Below the pieces are notes generated by a model, which saw only the letters and a program-made list of their open reading frames with translations, ran no database searches and was not told the origin of the DNA. A stretch of DNA of 64,000 bases from Myxococcales bacterium (GTDB taxonomy: Bacteria; Myxococcota_A; Polyangia; Polyangiales; Ga0077539): contig JAEUKI010000095.1 of NCBI GenBank assembly GCA_016793325.1, positions 1 to 64,000 of the forward strand, written 5' to 3'. The translations under genes were made by a program, and so were the position numbers. Positions 24,022-32,464 of the stretch are shown here, piece by piece; positions within the stretch are counted from its first letter, which is position 1, and each line of letters opens with the position of its first letter.

Positions 24022-26118
24022 TCACGGAGCGTCGGCGGGCGCCTCGGGGCTCGGCTCGTTGTGGGGCTCGTCGGCTGCCGCCGGGGTCTCCGAGGGCGCT
24101 TCGACGCGGGGGATCGTGACGCCTGTTCGTGCGAAGACCTCCGCGCGGACCGCCTCGGTCATCCGTTGCCGAAGCGCCTCGGGGACGACGATCAAGCACC
24201 ACGCGCTGCGCTCGTCCGCCGCGCGGTTCGAAGCATCGAGCTTGTACGCGCGGAGCCGCGCGAAGCGATCGGCGAGCGAGACCTGTGTTCCGAGCGTGCC
24301 CGGCGGGCGCTTCCATGCGGCATCGAGCTCTTCGGCGACCGCTTCTTCGTCGACGGGCTCCTCTTCGACGGCCGCGTAGAGGTCGCTCAGCGCGAGCCCC
24401 TGGTCGACGCGCTTCGCGAGCGCCGCGTCGCAGCGGAGGTCGAATCGGATCGCGGCCTCGATGCGCTTGCGCGTCGCGCGCTCGAAGTGATCGACGTCGA
24501 ACGCCTGCGCCGCGATTCGGTCGGCGATGAATTCTTGTGCGCGACTCGCCCCGAGCGCGAGCGACCGGATCATCGATCCGAGCGCGCCGACCCACCCGCC
24601 AGGGTCCTTCGATGCGAGCCTCGCGAACAGCTCGGACAGCGCGAGGGAGACCGCGCCGCCGGGGTTTTCGTTGCGTTGGGCGCGTGCAAATTCATTGACG
24701 AGAAGCGCTTCGAGCTCGTCCGCCGAGAGGGCCCCGAGCAGGCCTGCGCCGAGTCGAACGAACAGCGGCTGCGGACGGACGCCGAGCTGCCACGGGCTCG
24801 CGACGACGTACACCTCGCAGTTGCACTCGGGCGTCACGTAGAGCTCCTTGGGCGCGTCGACGCCCGCGCGCTCGGCCGCGCGCCGCACGAGCGCGTCGAG
24901 CGCCGGGTGCTCGGACAGCGGCAAGTCCGTGCCGATGTGCTCGAAGCGAAGCGACATCGTCGACGCGTTGAACATCGTCCACGCCAAGAAGAGCAGAAGG
25001 AGCCCTCCCGTCACGAGGTAGCCGATGTACCAGCGCCCGACCGCGTAGAGCAGCCACAGCGCCCCTCGCGCGACGATCGCCGCGATGGAGACGCACAGCA
25101 CGATGACCGCGGCTCGGACCGTCGCCGCGTACACTCGAATGAGCGCGCCGTACACGCGCCGCGCGAGCGGTGGCGCGCTCGGCGCTCGGGTGCTCTCGGG
25201 ATCGTCGAGCGAGCGCAGGAGCCCTCTCCCGTACGCACGCGCAAAGAGAAACACGAGCAGCCAGAGCGCGATCAGCCCGACGATCCACGGAGGCGCGGAC
25301 TCGATGACCGTGGCCCACCAGGGCTTGCTGTTGCGGAGGACCTGACGCAGCGCGCTCGAATACTCAGCGTTCGCCGCGCGCGCCTCGAACGCGCGCAGCT
25401 CTTGTTCTGCGCGTCCCCACTGGCTTCGCGACACCGCCGCGAAGAACGAGAAGAGCCGCGCGCTCGTGCTCTCGGGCAAGCGCTGGTCAACGAGCGTGGA
25501 GCAATCTTCGAGCTCGGCGTAGCCCTCCTGCGCCTGAACGATCGAGATGAGCGCCGCGTGGCAGCGCATCACGAGCACGTCGTGCGCGTCGGTGAAGCGA
25601 CTCGTGGCGTTTTGAAAGAGGATCCGCGACTCGCGTTGCGCGTCGTACCGATCGGTCGTGTGCAACACGAGCGCGAGCGACGCGAGGGTCTCGGGCCGCT
25701 CGGAGAGCCGCGTCGCGCGTTGGCAGGCGCCGATCGCGTCTTCGTCCCGGCGAAGCTGCGCGAGAAACACGCACTCTTGCTGCGCAGCGGCCCACGAGTT
25801 GGGCGCGGACCGCACGAGCGCGCGCGCCGCGAGCAATCCAGCCTCGGGGTCTCCGCGGAGCGTCGCGGACTCGAGCGAATCGAGGACGGCTTCGCCCTCG
25901 GGCGCGGCCTCGACGATCGCGCGCCGCAAGCCCGCGCGCACCGCGTTCATCCGAGCTTCGATGGCGTCGTCGCCGCGAAACAGCGGCACGCTCGAGCGCC
26001 CAGCGACTTGCGGGAGCATCGCGCGGCTGACTCCCCCTTGCGCGAACGCGGGCGTCGGCGCGACGAGGCCCACGAGCGTCAGCGCGAGAAGAACGAAGAG
26101 CGAGAGCGGTCCCTTCAC
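24022..26118 (-). CDS. Membrane M48-like protein with a degenerate zinc site (pseudo-peptidase)
   Basis: Both possible starts are GTG (26145, 26118); 26118 gives a clean signal peptide (LSLFVLLALTLVGLVAPTPAFA) and is preferred, giving about 698 residues. A TPR-like helical region (about 60-230) precedes three or four membrane helices (about 250-390). An M48-type domain follows: LRFEHIGTDLPLSEHPALD, LYVTPECNCEVYVVA, and DELEALLVNEFARAQ where active members have HExxH. Here positions 475-479 read NEFAR, so both zinc-ligand histidines are replaced while the Glu remains. The downstream EFIAD motif (Glu529) that supplies the third ligand in active enzymes is kept. The C-terminus is an acidic, Pro-rich tail. 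It is most likely a non-proteolytic membrane scaffold or regulator. Confidence 0.75.
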   Translation of the reverse strand: MKGPLSLFVLLALTLVGLVAPTPAFAQGGVSRAMLPQVAGRSSVPLFRGDDAIEARMNAVRAGLRRAIVEAAPEGEAVLDSLESATLRGDPEAGLLAARALVRSAPNSWAAAQQECVFLAQLRRDEDAIGACQRATRLSERPETLASLALVLHTTDRYDAQRESRILFQNATSRFTDAHDVLVMRCHAALISIVQAQEGYAELEDCSTLVDQRLPESTSARLFSFFAAVSRSQWGRAEQELRAFEARAANAEYSSALRQVLRNSKPWWATVIESAPPWIVGLIALWLLVFLFARAYGRGLLRSLDDPESTRAPSAPPLARRVYGALIRVYAATVRAAVIVLCVSIAAIVARGALWLLYAVGRWYIGYLVTGGLLLLFLAWTMFNASTMSLRFEHIGTDLPLSEHPALDALVRRAAERAGVDAPKELYVTPECNCEVYVVASPWQLGVRPQPLFVRLGAGLLGALSADELEALLVNEFARAQRNENPGGAVSLALSELFARLASKDPGGWVGALGSMIRSLALGASRAQEFIADRIAAQAFDVDHFERATRKRIEAAIRFDLRCDAALAKRVDQGLALSDLYAAVEEEPVDEEAVAEELDAAWKRPPGTLGTQVSLADRFARLRAYKLDASNRAADERSAWCLIVVPEALRQRMTEAVRAEVFARTGVTIPRVEAPSETPAAADEPHNEPSPEAPADAP

Positions 26119-26176
26119 GCGCCGGAGTATCGCACAGCACAACACGCGGTTCTGCGAGCGCGCGCTGCGCCTCGGC

Positions 26177-26857
26177 TCAACGCAAGAGCGCCGCGAGCGC
26201 CTCGCCCACCGATCGCGCGGACGCCGGGTTTTGCCCGGTCACCAAGCGCTCGCTCACCGCGACGTTGTTCTGCCACAGCGCCGCGTGCTGGAGCTTCGCG
26301 CCGCGCTCGCGGAGCTTGTCCGAGAGCAAGAACGGGACGACTTCGGCGAGGCCCACCGCGCGCTCTTCGTCGTTCGTGAAGGCCGCGACGGTCTTTCCGT
26401 CGACGAGGTGCTGTCCGTTGGCGAGGCGAACGTTCACGAGGGCCGCGGGGCCGTGGCACACCGCAGCGACGCTCCCGCCGCGGTCGTAGATCTCGCCAGC
26501 GATCGCGGCGAGCTCGGCGTTGTCAGCGAAATCCCACATCGTCCCGTGACCTCCTGCGTAGAAGATCGCGTCGTAGTCCTCGGCGCGAACCTCCGAGGGG
26601 CGCTTGCTCGCGTGCAGCTTGGCCATCGCGTCTTTGTCGTCGAGAAACGCGGCGTTGCTGGGATCCTTGCGATCGACCCCGTCGAGCGGAACCTCGCCTC
26701 CCTTGGGCGACACGAAGTCCACGACCACTCCCTGCGCGCGCAGCACTTCGTACGGGTGGGCGATCTCGGGGAGGTACGCGCCGGTCTTCTTGCCGGTCGC
26801 GCCGAGCTGGTCGTGGCTCGTGACTGCAATGAGGACACGCTTGTTCGTCTTGGTCAT
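26177..26857 (-). CDS. DJ-1/PfpI family protein, Hsp31-like
   Basis: The 226-residue protein has the DJ-1/PfpI fold signatures. VLIAVTSHDQ is the first strand, and TGAYLPEIAHPYEVL holds the conserved Glu31. AIFYAGGHGTMWDF is followed by the nucleophile elbow SVAAVCHGPAAL with Cys134 and His135. The second half (AAFTNDEE, VPFLLSDKL, SERLVTGQNP) matches the class of bacterial Hsp31/glyoxalase III-like proteins. Members act as glutathione-independent glyoxalases or stress chaperones; which applies here is not shown. It is divergent from a LysR-type regulator at 27031, a common pairing, with a TTTGTACA-type dyad between them. Confidence 0.88.
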   Translation of the reverse strand: MTKTNKRVLIAVTSHDQLGATGKKTGAYLPEIAHPYEVLRAQGVVVDFVSPKGGEVPLDGVDRKDPSNAAFLDDKDAMAKLHASKRPSEVRAEDYDAIFYAGGHGTMWDFADNAELAAIAGEIYDRGGSVAAVCHGPAALVNVRLANGQHLVDGKTVAAFTNDEERAVGLAEVVPFLLSDKLRERGAKLQHAALWQNNVAVSERLVTGQNPASARSVGEALAALLR

Positions 26858-26936
26858 CGGGGTTCGTGGCTCCTTCGTGGTGACCCATCTGTGCCTCCGC
26901 CCAGCGTCGTTCGGTAGGCGCCGCGGGGCTCCATCA

Positions 26937-27018
26937 TTTGTACATCGAGCGTACAGATCGACGATTTTTCCGCGATGATTGCGCTCGGTCTCCGACGGAT
27001 GGGCGTCGAGTGTACAAA
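26937..27018. promoter_or_regulatory. Probable LysR operator region between the DJ-1 gene and its regulator
   Basis: TTTGTACATCGAG (26937-26949) and the near-complementary TCGAGTGTACAAA (27006-27018) form an inverted pair flanking the spacer. The first half also belongs to TGTAC-N7-GTACA (26939-26955), a T-N11-A type site typical of LysR regulators. The second half ends 12 bp before the regulator's ATG, which fits autoregulation. Confidence 0.6.
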
Positions 27019-27030
27019 TAGCGCTTCACG

Positions 27031-27972
27031 ATGACCCGACGCGTCGATCAGTCGTTGCCCAACGTCGAAGTGTTTTGTCGCGCGTACGAGTGTCGCTCGT
27101 TCACGCGCGCGGCGGTGCAGCTCGGGATGACGCCGCAGGCGGCGAGCCGCGCGATCGCGCGCTTGGAGGCGACGCTGGGGATCACGCTGTTTCGGCGCAC
27201 GACGCGGAGCCTCGAGCCGACGGCGCACGGAGATCGCTACTACGAGAAGGCGCGGCGCGCGCTCGAGATGCTCACCGAAGCCGAGCGCGAGCTCTCGCTC
27301 GAGCGCAACAAGCCGACGGGGCGCGTTCGAATCAGCGCTCCGCCCGCGTACGCGCTGCACCGGGCGCTGCCGGCGATGGGGAGGTTTCGCGCGAGGTTTC
27401 CCGGGATCGACGCGGTGGTCGAGGTGTCGAGCCACAACGTGAACTTCGTGCGAGACGACGTGGACTTCGCGATTCGCCTCGGCGCGATCAAGGACGGGTC
27501 GCTCGTGCGACGGACGCTCGGGGACTTCGCGGTGGGCGTGTTCGCGAGCCCAGGATATCTCGTGAGAAAATCAGCGCCGCAGTCGATCGAAGAGCTCGAC
27601 GCGCACGACGCGATCACGTTCGTGATGCCCGCGACGGGGCGCACGCTTCCGTGGACGCTCTTCGCGGGCCCCAAGCGCGAGCCCGTCGAGTGGACCCCCT
27701 CGCGTTCGCTGCGCATCGAGGGCGACGTGCTCGGGTGCGTCGCGGCCGCGGTGGGCGGCGCGGGGCTCGTGCAGATCTATGATTTCGTGGTCGAGCGCGA
27801 GGTCTCTCGCGGGGACCTCGTCGAGGTGATGACAGCGTTTCGCGGAGAGTCTCGGCCATTTTCAGCGGTGTTTCCCAAAGGGGTCACGCTGTCGCGCGCG
27901 GCGCGGACGCTGCTCGAGTTCTTGATCGAGGACGCGCGACCGCACGCGCGGCCGACGGCGTTCAACGGCTGA
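27031..27972 (+). CDS. LysR-type transcriptional regulator
   Basis: The 313-residue product has an N-terminal winged helix-turn-helix (AAVQLGMTPQAASRAIARLE, about 25-44, then GITLFRRTTRSLEPT). A substrate-binding domain follows, including GRVRISAPPAYALHRALPAM, the standard layout of the family. It resembles the AaeR/CrgA-like group in the segments DFAIRLGAIKDGSLVRRTLG and VFASPGYL. It reads away from the DJ-1/PfpI gene and presumably controls it through the inverted TTTGTACA repeats in the spacer, probably in response to an electrophile or aldehyde; the inducer is inference. Confidence 0.9.
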   Translation: MTRRVDQSLPNVEVFCRAYECRSFTRAAVQLGMTPQAASRAIARLEATLGITLFRRTTRSLEPTAHGDRYYEKARRALEMLTEAERELSLERNKPTGRVRISAPPAYALHRALPAMGRFRARFPGIDAVVEVSSHNVNFVRDDVDFAIRLGAIKDGSLVRRTLGDFAVGVFASPGYLVRKSAPQSIEELDAHDAITFVMPATGRTLPWTLFAGPKREPVEWTPSRSLRIEGDVLGCVAAAVGGAGLVQIYDFVVEREVSRGDLVEVMTAFRGESRPFSAVFPKGVTLSRAARTLLEFLIEDARPHARPTAFNG

Positions 27973-27980
27973 GCGCGTCG

Positions 27981-29036
27981 CTACGGGGCTCTTCGCGACG
28001 CGGCGCCCGCCCACGGGACGAGCACGACAGGAACGCGCCGCACGCACGGATCGATCATGTACCCGAGCGACTGCGCGACGAGCTCTGGCTCTGTGACAGC
28101 GCGATCGCGAAGCGCGTCGAGCTCTTCGTCGCTCGCGAGCCGCCAATAGACCACGCGCGAATCGCGCGCGGGATGCGCTCGTTCGACGCACGCCTGACGC
28201 GCGAGCGACTCGACGGCGAGCGCGTTCTCGAGGTCGGACGCGAGCGATTGGAGCAGCAACGGAGGCGCGTACGCGGAGCTCGTGGGGCTGCGATCGTAGC
28301 GGGCGTCCTCGGGCGTTCCGACGAGGGACCATTGCGGGGCAGTCACGAGGTAGCGGCGCGACGGCTCCGCGAGCCAACTGGGCGGGAGCGAGCCCTTGGC
28401 GACGAGCGCTTCGACAGCAGTGCGCCAATGACCGAGCGTCGCGATGGCGGTGGGGTCGCTCTCGGAGCGTAGTTCGGGCGACGCGAACACCTTCGGTGCC
28501 GCGGTCGACACGAACGGCCGAGCTGGTTCGCGCGTGGGCGAGCGCTCGGCGGGCAGATAGCGCCACTCGATCAGCGAGCGATAGGGAAGGTCGGACCACG
28601 TCCTTCCGCGGACGAAGTCGAGCGGCTCGAAGAGGACGCCCTCTGTGAATCGCAGACCGGGCAACCGAACGCACTGCGATTGCGCTGCTGGAGAGAGGTC
28701 CTCGAAGCGCAGCGGATCGAACGGCCTCCACGTGCGGTAGTACACCGAAGACGCAGCGAGGTCCCACTCGACGATCTTGAACGCGAAACAGGGCCGGCCT
28801 CGCTGGTAGTGCTCGACGAGCTCGACATCCCAAGAAACGCCGTCGCACTCGAGCACGCCAGGCGCGCTATCGATCTCGTCGATCGCCCAGAGCTCCTCCG
28901 TGTCCTGCACGGTAACTTCGGCGGGAACCGTGCCGTCTTCCTGTGACTCACAAAACGCCACGAAGCCATCGTCGTCCACGGCGAACCACATCGTGTCCAT
29001 GCTGTGCGCCGCCGCGAGCGCGCTCGGAGAGAGCAT
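27981..29036 (-). CDS. Hypothetical soluble protein
   Basis: The frame is open far upstream into the palindromic repeat, but the product-like sequence begins at ATG 29036 (MLSPSALAAAH) or ATG 29000 (MDTMWFAVDDDGFVAF); 29036 is used here, giving 351 residues. Neither start has a clear ribosome-binding site. The N-terminal half is acidic and rich in aromatics (WDVELVEHYQRGRPCFAFKI, YYRTWRPFDPLRFED). The C-terminal half is helical with many Arg. There is no signal peptide, membrane segment or known catalytic motif. It converges with the LysR gene, 8 bp away. The palindromic element directly upstream may supply its 5' transcript. Confidence 0.6.
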   Translation of the reverse strand: MLSPSALAAAHSMDTMWFAVDDDGFVAFCESQEDGTVPAEVTVQDTEELWAIDEIDSAPGVLECDGVSWDVELVEHYQRGRPCFAFKIVEWDLAASSVYYRTWRPFDPLRFEDLSPAAQSQCVRLPGLRFTEGVLFEPLDFVRGRTWSDLPYRSLIEWRYLPAERSPTREPARPFVSTAAPKVFASPELRSESDPTAIATLGHWRTAVEALVAKGSLPPSWLAEPSRRYLVTAPQWSLVGTPEDARYDRSPTSSAYAPPLLLQSLASDLENALAVESLARQACVERAHPARDSRVVYWRLASDEELDALRDRAVTEPELVAQSLGYMIDPCVRRVPVVLVPWAGAASRRAP

Positions 29037-29145
29037 CGCGCACGAGTGTGCCGCAACGCGCTCGTTGTCCAGTGATCGCGATCGCGCCCACGCAATCGCG
29101 CCGACTGAATCGCAGCCGATCGAGGGAGGGCGCTTACGGGTAGGT

Positions 29146-29863
29146 CCTCCTCTTCTTCTTCGCTTCGGGCGAAGAAGAAGAGGAGGCGCGCGAGAAAATC
29201 GCGAAGCGCGAGCGGAGGAGATGATGATGGATGCGTGGCGTTCCGGCGGAGTCGTAGACGGAGCCGGTTGCGGAGCGACCGCCGCGAAGCGTCGCGTTGC
29301 GCTGTGCCGTAGGCATTGCGCAACGCGACGCGACGCGCCGGACGCGAAGCAAAGTCCACGCATCGAGTCCGTTAAGTCCCAGAGCACAGCGCGTTTCGGG
29401 CGGAGTGCGTTGTGGGCAAAGCGCGCGGGGCCCAGTGAAGACACACGCCCATTGTCCCCGAGACACGTCTGCCCGACGCCATCACGCGAGAGCGCTTCGC
29501 GCGCGGGGCCCAGTGAAGACACAGGCCCTTTGTCCTCGAGACACGCTTACCCGAAACGCCCGCGCTCGGCCGCGCACGGCGCGGCGGTCGCGCTCGTGCG
29601 CCCGAAACACCGTCACAGTGCGGGACTGGACTGACTCGATGCGTGGACTTTGCTTCGGGTGCGGCGAGTCGCACGACGTTGCGCAATGCCTGCGGCACAG
29701 CGCAACGCCGCGCTCCTCGGCGCTCCCTCCGCAACCGGCTGCGCTGCCAAAGGCAGCTTCGCCGGAACGCCACGCATCCATCATCATCTCCTCCACGCGA
29801 GGGACGCAATGCACCCGCTCGCCTCCTCTTCTTCTTCGACCGACTCGAAGAAGAAGAGGAGGC
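29146..29863. repeat. 0.7-kb palindromic element bounded by perfect hairpins
   Basis: The left end (29146-29186) is a perfect 17-bp-stem hairpin, CCTCCTCTTCTTCTTCG with a 7-base loop. The right end (29821-29863) is a 19-bp-stem hairpin with the same stem sequence plus two pairs and a 5-base loop. Inside, about 205 bp on each side are inverted copies of one another: GAGGAGATGATGATGGATGC near 29216 reappears inverted near 29795, and GCATTGCGCAACG and CGAAGCAAAGTCCACGCATC are likewise shared. The core holds two direct copies, 78 bp apart (29421, 29499), of a unit beginning GCGCGCGGGGCCCAGTGAAG. No convincing gene is encoded. The structure is that of a non-autonomous inverted-repeat element or a long structured RNA. 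From 29864 to the RRM gene at 30116 I see only a CGC-rich spacer. Confidence 0.85.
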
Positions 29864-30115
29864 CGAACTCGCTGCGCTTGCGCTCGCGGCACACGATTTC
29901 AACACGCTTGGCAGCGCGATCCGCGCGCACGCGTGCTCGCACGCTCGCGCGATCAGCACGCACGCTCGATACATTGCACACGTTTTCAACGCGCGTGTCG
30001 GATCGCTCGCGAATCGTCTCCGACTCACGCGCGCTCTCTCAGTGTCCCCTCAGCGCGATCCCCCGATCACGCTGTCACCCCGTTGCGTGCGCTGACCGAA
30101 GCCAGCGCGTCGCGA

Positions 30116-30562
<447 letters not shown>

Positions 30563-30921
30563 GGAACAGCTCTCAGAATCCTCGCGGTACTGTGCTACCC
30601 GGACGGCTCGGAACGTCTGGGCGAGTGACTCACCATCACGCTCGATGACCGCGAGCGTCGTGCGAATGGCGGCAGCGGCACTAGCCCGCTGCTCGATGAA
30701 CCGAGCGATTCCGCTCGCATCATCGTGAAGGTCGAAGAACCGTTCCGCGGTCTCAGAGGCCCATGCGTGTGCCGTGAGTCGAGTACCAGAGCTTCTACCG
30801 AGCGCCCTGACATTAGCAGGTTCGCAACGGAGTTCAAGGCCGCTCGTCAACTCTCGCGTACACTCTCCCGCCGCGAGATTCGGTGTGCAGAGGGCACACA
30901 CGACGCGACGAGGAGCCCCCG
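30563..30921. promoter_or_regulatory. Divergent spacer with leader of the RRM gene and promoter of the radical SAM operon
   Basis: The 359 bp contains no gene. On the minus strand TTGAAC (near 30830) and TAATGT (near 30808), 16 bp apart, could be the RRM gene promoter, giving a leader of more than 200 nt. On the plus strand AGGAG at 30911-30915 is the ribosome-binding site of the ATG at 30922. These promoter calls are by eye and weak. Confidence 0.35.
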
Positions 30922-32448
30922 ATGACGTTTTGCGCCCCTTGCGCCCCGACGAGAAACGCGACGCCGTACGTGTATTTCGGGGCCACCAAGTCCCTCTGCT
31001 CGGTCTGCAAACAGCAGGTCGACGCGAAGATTCACCTCCAGGACGGCCAGGTCTGGATGGAGAAGTTCTGCCGCGAGCACGGCGCGCAGCGCACGCTCGT
31101 GAGCAACTCGGCCGAGTGGTACCTCGACGCGCTGTCGTTCATGGCGCCTAACACGCCGCCCAAGACCGTGCATCGGCCCGTGAAAAACGGCTGCCCCCAC
31201 GATTGTGGCCCGTGCGACTCGCACGCGCAGAAGGTCTACCTGCCCGTCGTCCCCATCACGAGCGCGTGCAACCTCGACTGCCCGATCTGCTACACGATCA
31301 ACAAGAACGAGGACCCGTTTCACCTGCCGAAAGAGCGCTTCGCGGAGATCCTCGCGCACCTCCGCCGCGAGCACGACGACCTCGACATCATCAATTTCAC
31401 CGGCGGCGAGCCCACGATGCACCCGCACATGATCGAGCTGCTCGAGATGGCTCGCGACGCGGGGATCCGTCGGCTCACGGTGAGCACCAACGGCTTGAAG
31501 CTCCTCGACGAAGGCTACGTCCGCGCCCTGGCCGCCGTGGACGCGCGGGTGATCCTGTCGCTCGACACCTTCGATCCCGCCGTCGACAAAGCGATGCTCG
31601 GGGCCAACACGATCGCCGCGAAGAAGCGCGTCTTGGACCTCTGCGAGGCGCACGACGTGACCTGCACGATCCTGCCGGCCGTCGCCGCGGGCTTCAACGA
31701 TCGCGACGTGCCCGCCCTCTTCGACACGGTGCTCTCGCGCAAGAACATCTGCTCGCTCGAGCTGCACACGCTGACGTTTACCGGCGAAAATGGCTCGGCC
31801 TACGACCGCGCGGCCAAGATCACCACGCCCGACCTCCACGCGATCCTCGCGAAGCACACCGACGGAAAGCTCACGGGCAAAGACTTCGTCCCGAGCCCCC
31901 TCGCCCACCCGCACTGCTACTCCATCGCGTACGTCCTCGTGCTCGACGGGCCGGGAACGCGCGACCCGAACGTCCCGGACTTCGTCCCGTTCGCCAGGCT
32001 CATGTCCCGCGCGACGCTCTTCGACCTTCTGTCCGACAGCCTCTATATGGAGCCGACGCCCAAGGTCGAAGAGGCGTTTCGCTCGGTGATCGACCGCCTG
32101 TGGGCCGAGCCCGAGGCGCTGCCCGAGTCCGAGCGCGTGCTCGCCACGATGAAGCGCGTGCTGCGAGACGTGTTTCCCACAGAGGGGAGCCTCTCGCTCG
32201 ACGAGCGCCGAAAGCGCGCCGAGCGCGTGACCAAAGCCGTCTACATCCACTCGCACATGGACGAAGAGAACTTCGACGTCTCGCGCATCATGAAATGTTG
32301 TGTCGGCGTCCCCGAGGCGGACGGGAGCAACATCCCGACGTGCTCGTACAACATTCTCTACCGCGAAAAAGACCATCGATTCGCGACGCCAGCGCAGGTC
32401 GAAGCGATGGCCGACAAGCGCCGCAGGCTGCCCCTCGTCACGAAGTGA
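30922..32448 (+). CDS. Radical SAM enzyme of the tetraether synthase (Tes)/MJ0619-like class, copy A
   Basis: The ATG at 30922 has AGGAG 7 bp upstream and gives 508 residues. An N-terminal cysteine site (Cys26, Cys29, Cys50, His53) precedes KNGCPHDCGPCDSH (Cys91, Cys95, Cys98), a probable auxiliary iron-sulphur site. The radical SAM motif CNLDCPIC (Cys116, 120, 123) and NFTGGEPTMHPH follow. This CP-x2-C-x2-C then CX3CX2C order is that of MJ0619-type methylases and of tetraether synthase Tes. Tes joins lipid hydrocarbon chains. The C-terminal MKCC...TCSYN segment adds further cysteines. It is followed 16 bp later by a second member of the same class, so the two may work as a pair. Lipid or cofactor substrate is inference. 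Confidence 0.85.
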   Translation: MTFCAPCAPTRNATPYVYFGATKSLCSVCKQQVDAKIHLQDGQVWMEKFCREHGAQRTLVSNSAEWYLDALSFMAPNTPPKTVHRPVKNGCPHDCGPCDSHAQKVYLPVVPITSACNLDCPICYTINKNEDPFHLPKERFAEILAHLRREHDDLDIINFTGGEPTMHPHMIELLEMARDAGIRRLTVSTNGLKLLDEGYVRALAAVDARVILSLDTFDPAVDKAMLGANTIAAKKRVLDLCEAHDVTCTILPAVAAGFNDRDVPALFDTVLSRKNICSLELHTLTFTGENGSAYDRAAKITTPDLHAILAKHTDGKLTGKDFVPSPLAHPHCYSIAYVLVLDGPGTRDPNVPDFVPFARLMSRATLFDLLSDSLYMEPTPKVEEAFRSVIDRLWAEPEALPESERVLATMKRVLRDVFPTEGSLSLDERRKRAERVTKAVYIHSHMDEENFDVSRIMKCCVGVPEADGSNIPTCSYNILYREKDHRFATPAQVEAMADKRRRLPLVTK

Positions 32449-32464
32449 ACGGAGCGACACACGC

